Source: Bacteroidales bacterium (GTDB taxonomy: Bacteria; Bacteroidota; Bacteroidia; Bacteroidales; UBA12077). From it: a DNA stretch of 64,000 nucleotides. This document shows, piece after piece, positions 17,015-26,043 of the stretch. The position numbers and the translations under genes are program-made. Under the pieces are notes generated by a model. That model searched no databases. It saw nothing but the letters and a program-made list of their open reading frames with translations, and was not told where the DNA came from. Location of the stretch: contig WTBR01000041.1 of assembly GCA_013138975.1 (NCBI GenBank), positions 1 to 64,000 on the forward strand. The letters run 5' to 3'. Within the stretch, counting starts at the first letter, position 1; each line of letters opens with the position of its first letter.

Positions 17015-18646
17015 ATGAAAAGAATAGCTTTACTTTTTGTAGGCTTGCTAAGTCTGCCAATTTTCTCTTACTCAGGTGGTATAGTTCACAATACTAACCA
17101 AAGTGCATCATGGGTGCGTAATTTTGCTCGCGACGCTTCAACAGATATTGATGCTGTATTTTATAATCCAGCAGGTTTAACCAAACTCGGCGATGGATTC
17201 TTTATTTCTTTAAACAGCCAAACATTATTTCAGAACAGACAAATTACATCTGACTATATGCATTTAAATAATACACCAGCCGATTATGAAGGTGCAGTAA
17301 CAGTTCCAGTTCTTCCTAGTATATATGCTGTATATAATACAGGTAAACTCTCTTTCTCTTTTGGTATGAATGTAGTTGGTGGTGGAGGAAGCGCTCAATT
17401 TGATAAAGGATTACCATCTTTTGAACTCGGCGTTTCTGATTTAGTTCCAGGTTTAACAGCAAGAGGTTTGCCAACAACAGCTTATAGTCTTGATGCATAT
17501 TTTGAAGGATCTTCTGCATTTTGGGGTTACCAGTTAGGTGCATCTTATGAAATAAACGATATGATATCTGTATATCTTGGAGCAAGATATGTTACAGCTA
17601 AAAATACTTATGCAGGTCATTTAACTGATGTAATGATTAATACTGCACATCCTTTATATAATCCAACCTTGGATATGATTTCTGCACCTCAATTCTTTAC
17701 AGACTTAGCAGCTGATGCAACAGCTGCTGCAGGGAGTTTAACAGCAATTTCTGGATTAGGTTTTGGAGGTGCTACTCCAGAGCAAATATTTCTAGGAGGC
17801 AACATGTCTGCTGCAGAATATGGTGCGCTTGCTGCTGGTTATGCTTCATTAGGATTAGATGCTACTGTTAACACCGTTGATGAAGGTATTACTCCTTTTA
17901 CGGCTTCAGCAGGTGAAAGCACCGTTAAAGCTTTACTTTTATCTGACCAAGAAGATGTAGAAGTTGAACAAACAGGTTCTGGGATTACTCCAATTATTGG
18001 TGTAAATATTAGTCCTAACGACAAATTAAATATTGGTATAAAATATGAGTTCATGACTAAAATTGAACTCGAAAATAATACTACTAAGGACTTTATAGTT
18101 GGATTTAATCCAACTTTAGGAACTACTGTTGGAATGTTTCCTGATGGTGAAATAAAAAGAAATGATATGCCTGCTTTATTAACTGTTGGTGCAGATTATA
18201 AAGTATCAGAGAAATTTTTAGTTTCAACCGGTATACATTATTACTTCGATAAGAATGCCAATTATGGTTATGCTGTAGAAAATAGCGACGTATTTGATAG
18301 CAATTACTTAGAATGGGCTTTAGGTTTAGAATATAACATTTCTGAAAAAATGCTTGTTAGTGCAGGTTATTTATTTGCAAAATCAGGCTTAAAAGCTGAA
18401 TACCAAACTGATTTAAACTATAAAATATCATCTCATAGTATTGGTTTAGGTGGAGCATATTCAATTACACCAAAATTTGATTTAAATATTGCTGTTGCTT
18501 ACTCTATTTATCCTGAAGATTCTAAAGATTACCAACATGATTTAGGTGGTTCAGGTATGCTTGTTGATCTTACTGAATCATACAATAGAAACAATTTATT
18601 TTTTGGTATAGGTCTTGATTTCAAATTCGGAAAAACATCTGAATAA
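17015..18646 (+). CDS. OmpP1/FadL-family outer-membrane transporter
   Basis: 543 residues with signal peptide MKRIALLFVGLLSLPIFSYS. The mature N terminus GGIVHNTNQSASWVRNFARD followed by DIDAVFYNPAGLTKLGDGFF is the typical FadL hatch/first strand with the NPAG motif. The barrel ends in FFGIGLDFKFGK. FadL-type proteins move hydrophobic compounds such as long-chain fatty acids or aromatics across the outer membrane. It is a single gene with its own terminator at 18669-18707. Confidence 0.88.
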   Translation: MKRIALLFVGLLSLPIFSYSGGIVHNTNQSASWVRNFARDASTDIDAVFYNPAGLTKLGDGFFISLNSQTLFQNRQITSDYMHLNNTPADYEGAVTVPVLPSIYAVYNTGKLSFSFGMNVVGGGGSAQFDKGLPSFELGVSDLVPGLTARGLPTTAYSLDAYFEGSSAFWGYQLGASYEINDMISVYLGARYVTAKNTYAGHLTDVMINTAHPLYNPTLDMISAPQFFTDLAADATAAAGSLTAISGLGFGGATPEQIFLGGNMSAAEYGALAAGYASLGLDATVNTVDEGITPFTASAGESTVKALLLSDQEDVEVEQTGSGITPIIGVNISPNDKLNIGIKYEFMTKIELENNTTKDFIVGFNPTLGTTVGMFPDGEIKRNDMPALLTVGADYKVSEKFLVSTGIHYYFDKNANYGYAVENSDVFDSNYLEWALGLEYNISEKMLVSAGYLFAKSGLKAEYQTDLNYKISSHSIGLGGAYSITPKFDLNIAVAYSIYPEDSKDYQHDLGGSGMLVDLTESYNRNNLFFGIGLDFKFGKTSE

Positions 18647-18668
18647 TGATATAAAATTTGTAATATAC

Positions 18669-18707
18669 ATGCCCTTCAAGTATCTTGGAGGGCATTTTAA
18701 TTTTTTA
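18669..18707 (+). terminator. Rho-independent terminator after the FadL-like gene
   Basis: Stem ATGCCCTTCAAG / CTTGGAGGGCAT with a 3-nt loop, then TTTTAATTTTTT. It lies 23 bp after the stop codon. Confidence 0.85.
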
Positions 18708-18797
18708 TATATGAAATAGCCATGAGAAATAAATTTCACACAAACAGAAAATAATTATTTCATGGCGTATTCTATGTGGCCTCTAAAAAATAATCAC

Positions 18798-19499
18798 ATG
18801 AAAAAAATAATCACAACTCTGATATTTGTATTTCTCTTAAATCCAATTGTATTTTCACAAATCTACAATTATCCAATTGCAGGTAAACAAAGTCATCCGG
18901 AATTGGAAATAATACAAATTGAAATTACAGAAAACAACACGATAATTAACTTACAAGTTATTAATAAGCGTGATCAAGGAGCTTGGTTTTGTGCAGATAA
19001 AAATATTTATATTAAAAATTCTAAAGGACAAGAAAAATATCAATTAATAAATTCTGAAAATATTCCTACTTGCCCCGATCAACATGAATTTAAAAAAATT
19101 AACGAAATACTAGAGTTTCAACTTATTTTTCCAAAAATATCTGATGATATTGTATTTATTGATTTAATCGAAAACTGCACCAATGCATGTTTTTCCTTTT
19201 CCGGTATCATTCTCGACAATAATCACAATGAAAAAATCCGTTTGTTCGAAAAAGCTTTTGATCTATATAGAAATGATAATATGAAAGAAGCAATTCCCCT
19301 ATTTGAGAAAATTCTTAATGGTAAAATAACTATCGAATCTCAAATTCATGGGTTTTCATACTATTATTTAATTGATATTTATAAAAGTCTGGAAAATACA
19401 GAAAAAATTATTTTTTGGACTGAACAATTAAAGAATTCAAATCTAGTCGATAAAAATACATTTTTAAAAGAATTAGAAAATCTGGGAACACATTTATAG
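18798..19499 (+). CDS. Exported hypothetical protein with C-terminal TPR-like helices
   Basis: Start chosen at 18798 because the signal peptide reads MKKIITTLIFVFLLNPIVFSQ; an in-frame ATG at 18762 would only add 12 polar residues. Mature residues about 25-130 look like an immunoglobulin-like strand-rich domain with four cysteines (WFCADK, PTCPDQ, ENCTNACF), probably forming disulfides. Residues about 145-230 are helical with a TPR-like spacing (ALF.KAFDLYRNDNMKEAIPLFEKIL type). The function is unknown. It is a single gene closed by the strong terminator at 19511. Confidence 0.6.
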   Translation: MKKIITTLIFVFLLNPIVFSQIYNYPIAGKQSHPELEIIQIEITENNTIINLQVINKRDQGAWFCADKNIYIKNSKGQEKYQLINSENIPTCPDQHEFKKINEILEFQLIFPKISDDIVFIDLIENCTNACFSFSGIILDNNHNEKIRLFEKAFDLYRNDNMKEAIPLFEKILNGKITIESQIHGFSYYYLIDIYKSLENTEKIIFWTEQLKNSNLVDKNTFLKELENLGTHL

Positions 19500-19510
19500 C
19501 TAGCAACAAA

Positions 19511-19554
19511 ATATATAGTAAAAACCGCCTTAAAAGGCGGTTTTTACTATATAT
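19511..19554. terminator. Bidirectional terminator with perfect 20-bp arms
   Basis: Arms at 19511-19530 and 19535-19554 are exact reverse complements with loop TAAA; the GC-rich core is ACCGCCT/AGGCGGT, flanked by A and T tracts. It can stop transcription from both the hypothetical gene on the left and the sulfur-relay operon on the right. Confidence 0.92.
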
Positions 19555-19570
19555 AGAATTTAGTTTAGGT

Positions 19571-19602
19571 AACCACCTAGCCGCTGGAGCGGCTTGGTGG
19601 TT
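19571..19602. terminator. Second inverted repeat between convergent genes
   Basis: AACCACCTAGCCGCT and AGCGGCTTGGTGGTT, with a 2-nt loop and one mismatch. It has no T-tract on the plus side, so it is either a back-up terminator for the minus-strand operon or a palindromic repeat unit. Confidence 0.5.
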
Positions 19603-19625
19603 ATTCCAAAACATATAATCTAATT

Positions 19626-20132
19626 TTATGTAAAGATAATTTGAGAACCTTCACCACCAGCCATTGCGTAAAAATCACCAATAGTTATAACAGCACTTAC
19701 TTGATCGGAAAGATCTTCCTTCTCCAATTTAAACATATCCATTGCCAATTTACAAGCGTAAATTTCTCCTCCACCTGCTGTAATCATATCTAAAAATTCA
19801 TCTACCGGAGGAATATCTAGTTTTTCCATTTGGCTGCGCATCATTGCTGAAACACCGGCTTCAACACCAGGAATTGCTCCTAATAATGTTGGGAACGGTA
19901 AACCACCCGGCATACGCATACCCGGATTACCAACAGTAGCAGTATGAAGTTTATTCATTTGCTTTTTTGTAATAGCATCAAGTCCAAAAAAAGTAAAGAA
20001 AACTTTTGCTTCCATACCTTCCATTACTGCGCCATTAGCCATTACCAAAGTTGCATATACATCTTCAATTGACGCTTTAGCACATATAATAGCAACTTTT
20101 TTCACTTGAGTATCTTTTTTTTCAGTCATCAT
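19626..20132 (-). CDS. DsrE/DsrF/DrsH-like sulfur-carrier protein
   Basis: 168 residues of the DsrE-like fold: KKVAIICAKASIEDVYATLVMANGA at the N terminus, then VFFTFFGLDAI, PGMRMPGG, and AGGGEIYACKLAMDMF with the conserved cysteine (IYACK, near residue 126) that carries persulfide in related proteins. The DLSDQVSAVITIGDFYAMA stretch near the C terminus is typical of DsrE2-like proteins. It is the last gene of the SQR/DUF1641/DsrC-like operon and probably accepts sulfur from its partners in the cytoplasm. Confidence 0.85.
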   Translation of the reverse strand: MMTEKKDTQVKKVAIICAKASIEDVYATLVMANGAVMEGMEAKVFFTFFGLDAITKKQMNKLHTATVGNPGMRMPGGLPFPTLLGAIPGVEAGVSAMMRSQMEKLDIPPVDEFLDMITAGGGEIYACKLAMDMFKLEKEDLSDQVSAVITIGDFYAMAGGEGSQIIFT

Positions 20133-20145
20133 TTCAGTTTATTTA

Positions 20146-20451
20146 TTAAACACAACTTGCTGGCTTCTTAATACCTGCAATTTTACTTGAAATTTTTAAA
20201 GGTCCACCAGGGAATAATCCATAGAATCCTTTAATATCAACAATACCTGATTTTCCAATTTTACGTATTGTTAAACCAGCCTCAGCGTTTTCACGAATAA
20301 AGTTAATAACTTCAAAATGCTTTTCAGTAAGTTCAATATTTTCTTCTTTTGCAATTTCTTTTGCAATTTCTTCTGTCCATAGTGTTGGATCAGCTAAATA
20401 TCCTTCTTCTGATACTTCGAGGTTTACACCTGCAATTGTTTTTTGTGCCAT
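20146..20451 (-). CDS. DsrC/TusE-family sulfur-relay protein with a single cysteine
   Basis: 101 residues with the DsrC fold: N-terminal strand pair (VNLEVSEEGYLADPTLWTEEIA), a central helical part (LTEKHFEVINFIREN), and the flexible C-terminal arm AGIKKPASCV ending in the diagnostic penultimate Cys100. True DsrC has a second cysteine 11 residues earlier that forms a trisulfide; here that position is Ser89, and Cys100 is the only cysteine in the protein. This makes it TusE-like in chemistry: a persulfide carrier, not a DsrAB substrate. It lies 13 bp upstream of the DsrE-like gene. Confidence 0.88.
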   Translation of the reverse strand: MAQKTIAGVNLEVSEEGYLADPTLWTEEIAKEIAKEENIELTEKHFEVINFIRENAEAGLTIRKIGKSGIVDIKGFYGLFPGGPLKISSKIAGIKKPASCV

Positions 20452-20485
20452 AATGTTAATTTTAAAATTATATTATTTTTTCGTT

Positions 20486-21169
20486 TTATTTATTTGTCAT
20501 TGATTCTTGAGATAAATTCTTCAAGAAAGTAATCATAAATCCAATACCACGTTTCATTTCAGGAGTATTCATTTCACGGAACGCTTTCCATAATGAATAT
20601 TCTTTAATATTTTCAGTATCAAGATTCTTAAATATACTTACTGCATTATTAATTGCATGAAGCATATCGGGTTGTGTGATATTTCTAACTGTATCAAGAA
20701 TAGTTACTATATTTTCAGATAAAGCCCTAACTTCTTCAGGAGGATAACTTGAAATAACATTATCCATAATATTCGCTATTTCCTTAAAGAATTCAAAATA
20801 TCCCTTTTTCTCAAAATCGTTTAGTTTATGAGTAAAATCAATACCTACCTCATTTACAATTGGACCAACATCTTTTAATAAATCAGTAACACTCTCAAAC
20901 ATGTCCATTACTTGAGAGAAATTATTTACATTTCTAATTAGTTTGAATGCCAATAATTTAACATCCTCAATATTAAGTTCTATTCCACGCGTATCAAGTT
21001 CTTCTACAGCACTTGAGAACGCATCCTTACTTATGATTGAAACGTCAGCAACTAAATCCTCAATCGTTTCGCTTTTTAATCGTTGCTCATTTACATACTG
21101 CAACAAAAGGTCAAGCTTCTGATTGATTTGATTAATTTGTTCCTGAACATTGTTCTCTTTAATTTCCAT
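20486..21169 (-). CDS. DUF1641-family protein
   Basis: 227 residues, helical. It begins with a coiled-coil-like segment (INQINQKLDLLLQYVNEQ) and continues with amphipathic helices typical of DUF1641, a family found next to sulfide:quinone oxidoreductases and formate dehydrogenase-like enzymes. It has no cysteine, TM segment or signal peptide. It lies between the SQR gene (17-bp gap) and the DsrC-like gene, so a scaffold or accessory role in the persulfide relay is inferred. Confidence 0.8.
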   Translation of the reverse strand: MEIKENNVQEQINQINQKLDLLLQYVNEQRLKSETIEDLVADVSIISKDAFSSAVEELDTRGIELNIEDVKLLAFKLIRNVNNFSQVMDMFESVTDLLKDVGPIVNEVGIDFTHKLNDFEKKGYFEFFKEIANIMDNVISSYPPEEVRALSENIVTILDTVRNITQPDMLHAINNAVSIFKNLDTENIKEYSLWKAFREMNTPEMKRGIGFMITFLKNLSQESMTNK

Positions 21170-21186
21170 TTTCCTACTTTTTGAAA

Positions 21187-22419
21187 TTATTGACTTTTCT
21201 TCCCTGCCATTGTCATATGATTATCAACAGGAAGCTCTTTTCCCTTTAATAACATATGCCAGTAAATCCAACGGAAAATTACTTTACCATAGTGATTGAA
21301 CTTAGTGTTTTTTAATAAGCCAAATGGGCCAACTCCCGGTAATGGATAATTACCTGGTAAAGGTTCAGTAGTATAGTTAAAATCAATAAGTGATCCTTTT
21401 CCAAATCCTGTTTCAATATAACAGTTTGCATGTCCATCAAACTTAGCGCGTAATTCTCTTCCTTTCATCGCACAAAGTAAGTTTTCAAAAAGAATTTCTG
21501 CAGCAAAGTGAACAACTGAACCTGCTTTTGATGTAGGAATATTTGAAGCATCACCTAATACAAAAACATTTTCAAATTTTTCTGATCTTAAAGTATATTT
21601 ATCGGTAGGAACAAAATTCAAATCATCCCCCATTCCGCTTCTTTCGATCATATCATCTCCCTTATTAACAGGAACAATTGTTAATACATCAAACGGTATT
21701 TCTTGACCATCATACGATATAATTTTCTTTTCCTTATTATCAACACTCTCAATATAAAAGTCAGGAATAACTTTAATATTCTTTTCTATTAAAAGCTCAC
21801 CTAACATTTTCGTAGCAATAGGCTTTGTAAATGCTCCTGGTAACGGAGTAACATAAGTTATATCTACTTTGTCACGAATTCCAGCTTTTGTAAAATATTC
21901 ATCAGCTAAGAATACAAATTCAAGTGGAGCAACAGGGCATTTAAATGGGAGCTCTGCAATACTCATTACTAAATGTCCACCTTGCCATGTTTCAAAATAT
22001 TCTCTTAATGCAACAGCACCTTCAACAGTATAAAAGTCAAATATCTCTTTGTGCCACAATTCTTCTTTCAATCCAGGAGTTTCAGATGGATCAACTTGTG
22101 TTCCAGTAGCCACAATTAAAAAATCATAATTTAATACTTTGCCACCTTCAAGAATCACCTTGTTTTCTTCACCAACTATTTTATCTACATCACTGTAAAT
22201 AATATTAACTCCAGCAGGAATAAAATCCCCTTTTGGTTTTATTACATCATGCTTATTATATATACCGAACGGAATAAACAAGAAACCTGGTTGATAATAA
22301 TGTGTTTTATTTTTGTCAACTATTGTAATATCCCATTCTTCCCTATCCAGAGCTTTTCTTAATTTATTAGCCATGATGGTTCCACCTGTCCCAGCTCCTA
22401 AAATTAAAATCTTTTTCAT
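21187..22419 (-). CDS. sqr: Sulfide:quinone oxidoreductase-like flavoprotein
   Basis: 410 residues. N-terminal FAD-binding Rossmann motif ILGAGTGGTIMANKL (6-20) and second dinucleotide-type motif FVLGDAS (286-292). Two cysteines fit the SQR redox pair: Cys161 in FKCPVAPLEF and Cys333 in ANCYIETGFGKG. The C-terminal region has the amphipathic helices (FRWIYWHMLLKG) SQRs use to bind the membrane face. Known SQRs oxidise sulfide to polysulfide or persulfide and reduce quinone. It heads an operon with DUF1641, DsrC-like and DsrE-like genes. It is divergent from a Crp/Fnr gene, with a -7-like box (TAGTTTTG on the minus strand, 22470-22477) upstream. Confidence 0.85.
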   Translation of the reverse strand: MKKILILGAGTGGTIMANKLRKALDREEWDITIVDKNKTHYYQPGFLFIPFGIYNKHDVIKPKGDFIPAGVNIIYSDVDKIVGEENKVILEGGKVLNYDFLIVATGTQVDPSETPGLKEELWHKEIFDFYTVEGAVALREYFETWQGGHLVMSIAELPFKCPVAPLEFVFLADEYFTKAGIRDKVDITYVTPLPGAFTKPIATKMLGELLIEKNIKVIPDFYIESVDNKEKKIISYDGQEIPFDVLTIVPVNKGDDMIERSGMGDDLNFVPTDKYTLRSEKFENVFVLGDASNIPTSKAGSVVHFAAEILFENLLCAMKGRELRAKFDGHANCYIETGFGKGSLIDFNYTTEPLPGNYPLPGVGPFGLLKNTKFNHYGKVIFRWIYWHMLLKGKELPVDNHMTMAGKKSQ

Positions 22420-22511
22420 TTTAGCGTTTTTTTATATTATTTTTATGTAATTATTATTTTATACTGTTACAAAACTAACAATACATAACATATACACATC
22501 TTTACATATTA

Positions 22512-22539
22512 TGATATATATCATAAATGATATATATCA
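22512..22539. promoter_or_regulatory. Two FNR/Crp-like operator boxes in the sqr-regulator divergent region
   Basis: TGATATATATCA occurs at 22512-22523 and again at 22528-22539, with centres 16 bp apart. Each is a palindrome of the TGAT-N4-ATCA type bound by Fnr-family dimers. They lie about 24 bp before the regulator start and roughly 50 and 70 bp upstream of the presumed sqr transcription start. Activation of sqr with autoregulation of the regulator is a reasonable inference. Confidence 0.65.
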
Positions 22540-22563
22540 CTAAAAAAACGATAAATATAAATA

Positions 22564-23259
22564 ATGGAATTATCTCTCAAAGTCAGTAATTGTAAGGAAT
22601 GTATTTATAAATCTTGGGCTTTTCAAAATCTTTCTGAAGCCGACTTAAATATTATTAATAAAACAAAAAAGGAATATTTCTTTAGAAAAGGAGAGAAAAT
22701 TTGTACAGAAGGTGACAAGATTTCTTCATTTATGTATCTTAAAAATGGTCTTGTTAAACTATTTAAAACAGAAACAAATGCAAAAGAACATATAATAAGT
22801 ATTGCTAAACCTAAAGATTTTGTTGGTTTATTAAGTGTTTTTTCAAACATTGAACATATTTATTCAATTTCAGCACTTGAAGATTCGACCGTTTGCTTAG
22901 TTGACCTTGAAACTATTAGGAACTTAATAAAGAGTAATGGAATATTTGCTTTAGATTTTTTTAAAAAAATCAGCACTATTTCCGATGCTGTAATTAAAAC
23001 TAGAATTGACATTAATACTCGGCAACTACGCGGTAGAATAGCTTATATTTTATTACTTTTTGCAAAACACATTTACAATTCAAATTCATTTAATCTTCCA
23101 ATAAGCAGAAAAGAAATTGCAGAATTAATAGATATGAGTACCGAAAATGTAATTAGAGTATTATCCGAGTTCAGAAAAGATAAGCTAATACAAATTGAAG
23201 GTAAAAATATTGAAATCATGGATATTAAACGACTCGAAAAAATATACGAATTAGGTTAA
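22564..23259 (+). CDS. Crp/Fnr-family transcriptional regulator
   Basis: 231 residues. Residues about 25-140 form the cyclic-nucleotide-binding-like beta roll (FFRKGEKICTEGDKISSFMYLKNGLVKLFK). The C-terminal HTH has ISRKEIAELIDMSTENVIRVL, with the usual Crp-type recognition helix. The N terminus carries Cys10 and Cys13 (SNCKECIYKS), plus a cysteine in EKICTEG, which could bind an iron-sulfur cluster or sense redox or persulfide; the strict FNR four-Cys set is not complete. It is divergent from the sqr operon with two FNR-like boxes in between. Confidence 0.85.
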   Translation: MELSLKVSNCKECIYKSWAFQNLSEADLNIINKTKKEYFFRKGEKICTEGDKISSFMYLKNGLVKLFKTETNAKEHIISIAKPKDFVGLLSVFSNIEHIYSISALEDSTVCLVDLETIRNLIKSNGIFALDFFKKISTISDAVIKTRIDINTRQLRGRIAYILLLFAKHIYNSNSFNLPISRKEIAELIDMSTENVIRVLSEFRKDKLIQIEGKNIEIMDIKRLEKIYELG

Positions 23260-24017
23260 GTTCGGTTTTTAAGGTCTCTTATTTTTTGAGAAAGTTTTGA
23301 TGCAAAAATAAAATTATTCAATTCTTTATTTTCAGTATCAAAAATCCCGTTTTTTGTACCTTCCCACCACTTTTCACCCTTATATATAAATATAACCTTT
23401 TCGCCCATCTCCATTACTGAATTCATATCATGAGTATTAATAATTGTAGTCATGTTATATTCTTCTGTTATTTCTTCAATTAGCTTATCAATTAAAATGG
23501 CGGTTTGAGGATCTAATCCTGAATTTGGTTCATCACAAAACAAATACTTAGGATTTAAGGCTATAGCTCTGGCAATAGCAACTCTTTTTTGCATTCCACC
23601 ACTTATTTCAGCAGGGTAAAGTTTATTTGTATTTATAATATTTACTCTTTTAAGACACTCATTTACCCTGTCTTGTTTATCTGTAAAAGATAAGTTTGTA
23701 AACATATCTAAAGGATACATAACATTTTCCTCAACTGTTGAAGAATCAAAAAGAGCTCCACCTTGAAAAAGCATTCCTATTTGCTTTCTCATTTCCTTTT
23801 TGTCTTTAAAATTTAATTTATTAAATACAATATCATCGAATATTATTTCTCCTCTTTCAACATCATGTAAACCAACAATTGATTTAAGCAAAACTGTTTT
23901 ACCCGAGCCACTCTGTCCAATTATTAAATTTGTTTTACCCTGTTCGAATAAAACATTAATATCCTTTAAGACCATCACCTCATTAAAAGATTTACAAACA
24001 TTCCTAACTTCTATCAT
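23256..24017 (-). CDS. mlaF: Mla-type ABC transporter ATPase
   Basis: 253 residues with Walker A GQSGSGKT (34-41), signature ISGGMQKRVAIARA, Walker B YLFCDEPNSGLDP and the switch His in NTHDM. The Q-loop context QGGALFDSSTVEENV is typical of MlaF/Ttg2A ATPases, which power phospholipid traffic between the inner and outer membranes together with an MlaE permease and an MCE protein. Its start overlaps the permease gene by 4 bp. No MCE (MlaD) gene lies nearby. Its 3' end overlaps the convergent regulator gene by 4 bp. Confidence 0.85.
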   Translation of the reverse strand: MIEVRNVCKSFNEVMVLKDINVLFEQGKTNLIIGQSGSGKTVLLKSIVGLHDVERGEIIFDDIVFNKLNFKDKKEMRKQIGMLFQGGALFDSSTVEENVMYPLDMFTNLSFTDKQDRVNECLKRVNIINTNKLYPAEISGGMQKRVAIARAIALNPKYLFCDEPNSGLDPQTAILIDKLIEEITEEYNMTTIINTHDMNSVMEMGEKVIFIYKGEKWWEGTKNGIFDTENKELNNFIFASKLSQKIRDLKNRT

Positions 24018-24754
24018 GAAAGCAAAAGTTGAGTTAATATAACGTTAAACAACAAAATAAAAATACTACTCCGAACAACTGCCTTTGTACTTGATTTTCC
24101 TACTTCTAAAGATCCTCCTGAAGTGTAATAACCATAAAACGCAGATATTGTAGTTATTAAAAATACAAATACAACAATCTTAATTACGGAATAAGTAATA
24201 TAATAAGGTACAAATGCATACTGAATGCCATAAATGTAATTCTCGGTAGTAACTACACCAGCAGCTATACCTGCCAGCCAACCACCTGTGATTCCAACAA
24301 TCATGCTAAGCAAAGTAAGAAAAGGTGCAAAAATTACAGATGCTACTATTTTAGGTAAAATCAAATAACTAGCCGAATTTACACCCATAATCTCTAAGGC
24401 GTCAATTTGCTCAGTAACCCTCATTGTTCCGATCTCTGATGCAATATTAGAGCCTATCTTACCTGCCAAGATTAACGCAACAATCGTCGACGAAAACTCA
24501 AGAATGATAGAGTCCCTTGCACCTAATCCGATTAAATAAGTAGGTAATAAGGGATTCTCAATATTATAGGCTGTTTGTATTGTAATTACAGCTCCCATAA
24601 AAACGGAAACAATTGCTACAATTCCCATAGAATCAATACCTTGTTTCTGAATTTCCTTCAATGTTTCTTTATAATAAACACTGTGTTTTTCAGGTCTGGC
24701 AAACACGCGATTCAACAACAAAAAATATTTTCCAACGTGATAAAAAAAGCTCAT
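24014..24754 (-). CDS. mlaE: MlaE-family ABC permease
   Basis: 246 residues with about five or six hydrophobic segments. Typical MlaE features are GIVAIVSVFMGAVITIQTAYN, the EIGTMRVTEQIDALEIMGV coupling stretch and the LTLLSMIVGITGGWLAG helix. Located in the inner membrane, it is expected to pair with the ATPase gene that overlaps its 3' end by 4 bp. The symbol is by family. Confidence 0.88.
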   Translation of the reverse strand: MSFFYHVGKYFLLLNRVFARPEKHSVYYKETLKEIQKQGIDSMGIVAIVSVFMGAVITIQTAYNIENPLLPTYLIGLGARDSIILEFSSTIVALILAGKIGSNIASEIGTMRVTEQIDALEIMGVNSASYLILPKIVASVIFAPFLTLLSMIVGITGGWLAGIAAGVVTTENYIYGIQYAFVPYYITYSVIKIVVFVFLITTISAFYGYYTSGGSLEVGKSSTKAVVRSSIFILLFNVILTQLLLS

Positions 24755-24899
24755 AAAGACATAAATTTAAACAACAAATATACTAAAATAATAAAGCCTA
24801 TTTTTATCACATATTTTTATGTGATGTTTTTTTATTTTAAACCTTATTATTCCTTTTCATTTATTAAATTAGTACAATACAAAATAATCAAAATAAATT

Positions 24900-25991
24900 A
24901 TGATGATAAATAATTATTGTGTTATTATGGCTGGCGGTGTGGGCAGCAGGTTTTGGCCATTAAGTAGAACGAATAAACCCAAACAGTTTTTAGATATTCT
25001 AGGTACAGGAAGGACATTGCTTCAAATGACTTTTGATCGTTTTAAAACAATTTGTCCTATTGAAAATATATATATTGTTACAAGTATTATTTATAAAGAT
25101 ACAATTCTTGACCAGCTACCATTATTAACCGAAGATCAGATTTTATTAGAACCCACAAGAAGAAATACAGCTCCTTGTATAGCTTATGCAAATTATAAAA
25201 TTTTTAAGAAAAATCCGAATGCCAATATTATTACAGCTCCTTCGGATCATTTAATTCTTAAAGAGGATGAATATACAAAAGTAATTACAGAAGGTCTTGA
25301 TTTTGTTTCTGATAAAAATGTATTACTTACCTTAGGTATAAAACCAAGTAGACCAGAGACCGGATACGGTTATATTCAAGTTAATGGAAACAAAAACACT
25401 TCTGACAATAAAAATATTTATAAAGTAAAAACGTTTACAGAGAAACCAGATAAAGATTTAGCAAAAGTTTTTTACGAAAGTGGTGAATTTTTCTGGAACT
25501 CGGGTATTTTTATTTGGTCGTTAAAATCAATAATGCAAGCCTTCAAAGATCATTTGCCAGAAATAGATTCATTATTTAATGAGGGTTTAGATATTTATAA
25601 TACTGAAAAAGAACCTGACTTTATTTCTCAAACTTACTCTGAATGCAAAAATATTTCGATTGACTACGGAATAATGGAGAAAGCTGACAATACATTCGTT
25701 TACCGTAGCGAATTCGGTTGGGCAGATTTAGGAACATGGGGCTCATTACATGAAAATAGTTCAAAAGATGCAAACAAAAATTCAATTCTTGGAGACAATA
25801 TATTTTCTTATGAACTTGAAAACTGTATTGTTAATATGCCAAAGGATAAGCTAGTTGTTTTACAAGGCCTAAAAGATATGATTGTTGTGGAATCTGATAA
25901 TATACTTTTGGTTTGCAAAAAAGAAGATGAACAAGAAATAAAACAATATGTTAATGCAGTAAAATTAAAACTCGGAGATAAATACTTATAA
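24900..25991 (+). CDS. manC: Mannose-1-phosphate guanylyltransferase (GDP-mannose synthesis)
   Basis: 363 residues. The nucleotidyltransferase signature AGGVGSRFWPLSR is at 11-23, with the PKQF motif just after, then TAPSDHLI, GYGYIQ and FTEKPD, all typical of GMPases. It makes GDP-mannose from mannose-1-phosphate and GTP for polysaccharide and glycan synthesis. It has only the transferase domain and lacks the C-terminal phosphomannose isomerase domain of the bifunctional enzymes (about 470 residues). Two ATG codons lie side by side (24900 and 24903); the choice changes one residue. It has its own terminator. Confidence 0.92.
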   Translation: MMINNYCVIMAGGVGSRFWPLSRTNKPKQFLDILGTGRTLLQMTFDRFKTICPIENIYIVTSIIYKDTILDQLPLLTEDQILLEPTRRNTAPCIAYANYKIFKKNPNANIITAPSDHLILKEDEYTKVITEGLDFVSDKNVLLTLGIKPSRPETGYGYIQVNGNKNTSDNKNIYKVKTFTEKPDKDLAKVFYESGEFFWNSGIFIWSLKSIMQAFKDHLPEIDSLFNEGLDIYNTEKEPDFISQTYSECKNISIDYGIMEKADNTFVYRSEFGWADLGTWGSLHENSSKDANKNSILGDNIFSYELENCIVNMPKDKLVVLQGLKDMIVVESDNILLVCKKEDEQEIKQYVNAVKLKLGDKYL

Positions 25992-26020
25992 AAAAAGAGA
26001 CGTTTTAACGTCTCTTTTTT
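25991..26020 (+). terminator. Rho-independent terminator after manC
   Basis: Stem AAAAAAGAGACGTT / AACGTCTCTTTTTT with a short TT loop. With A and T tracts on both sides it should work in both directions, also ending the convergent gld operon. Confidence 0.9.
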
Positions 26021-26043
26021 ATTATATTTTATGTTTTTCTACT

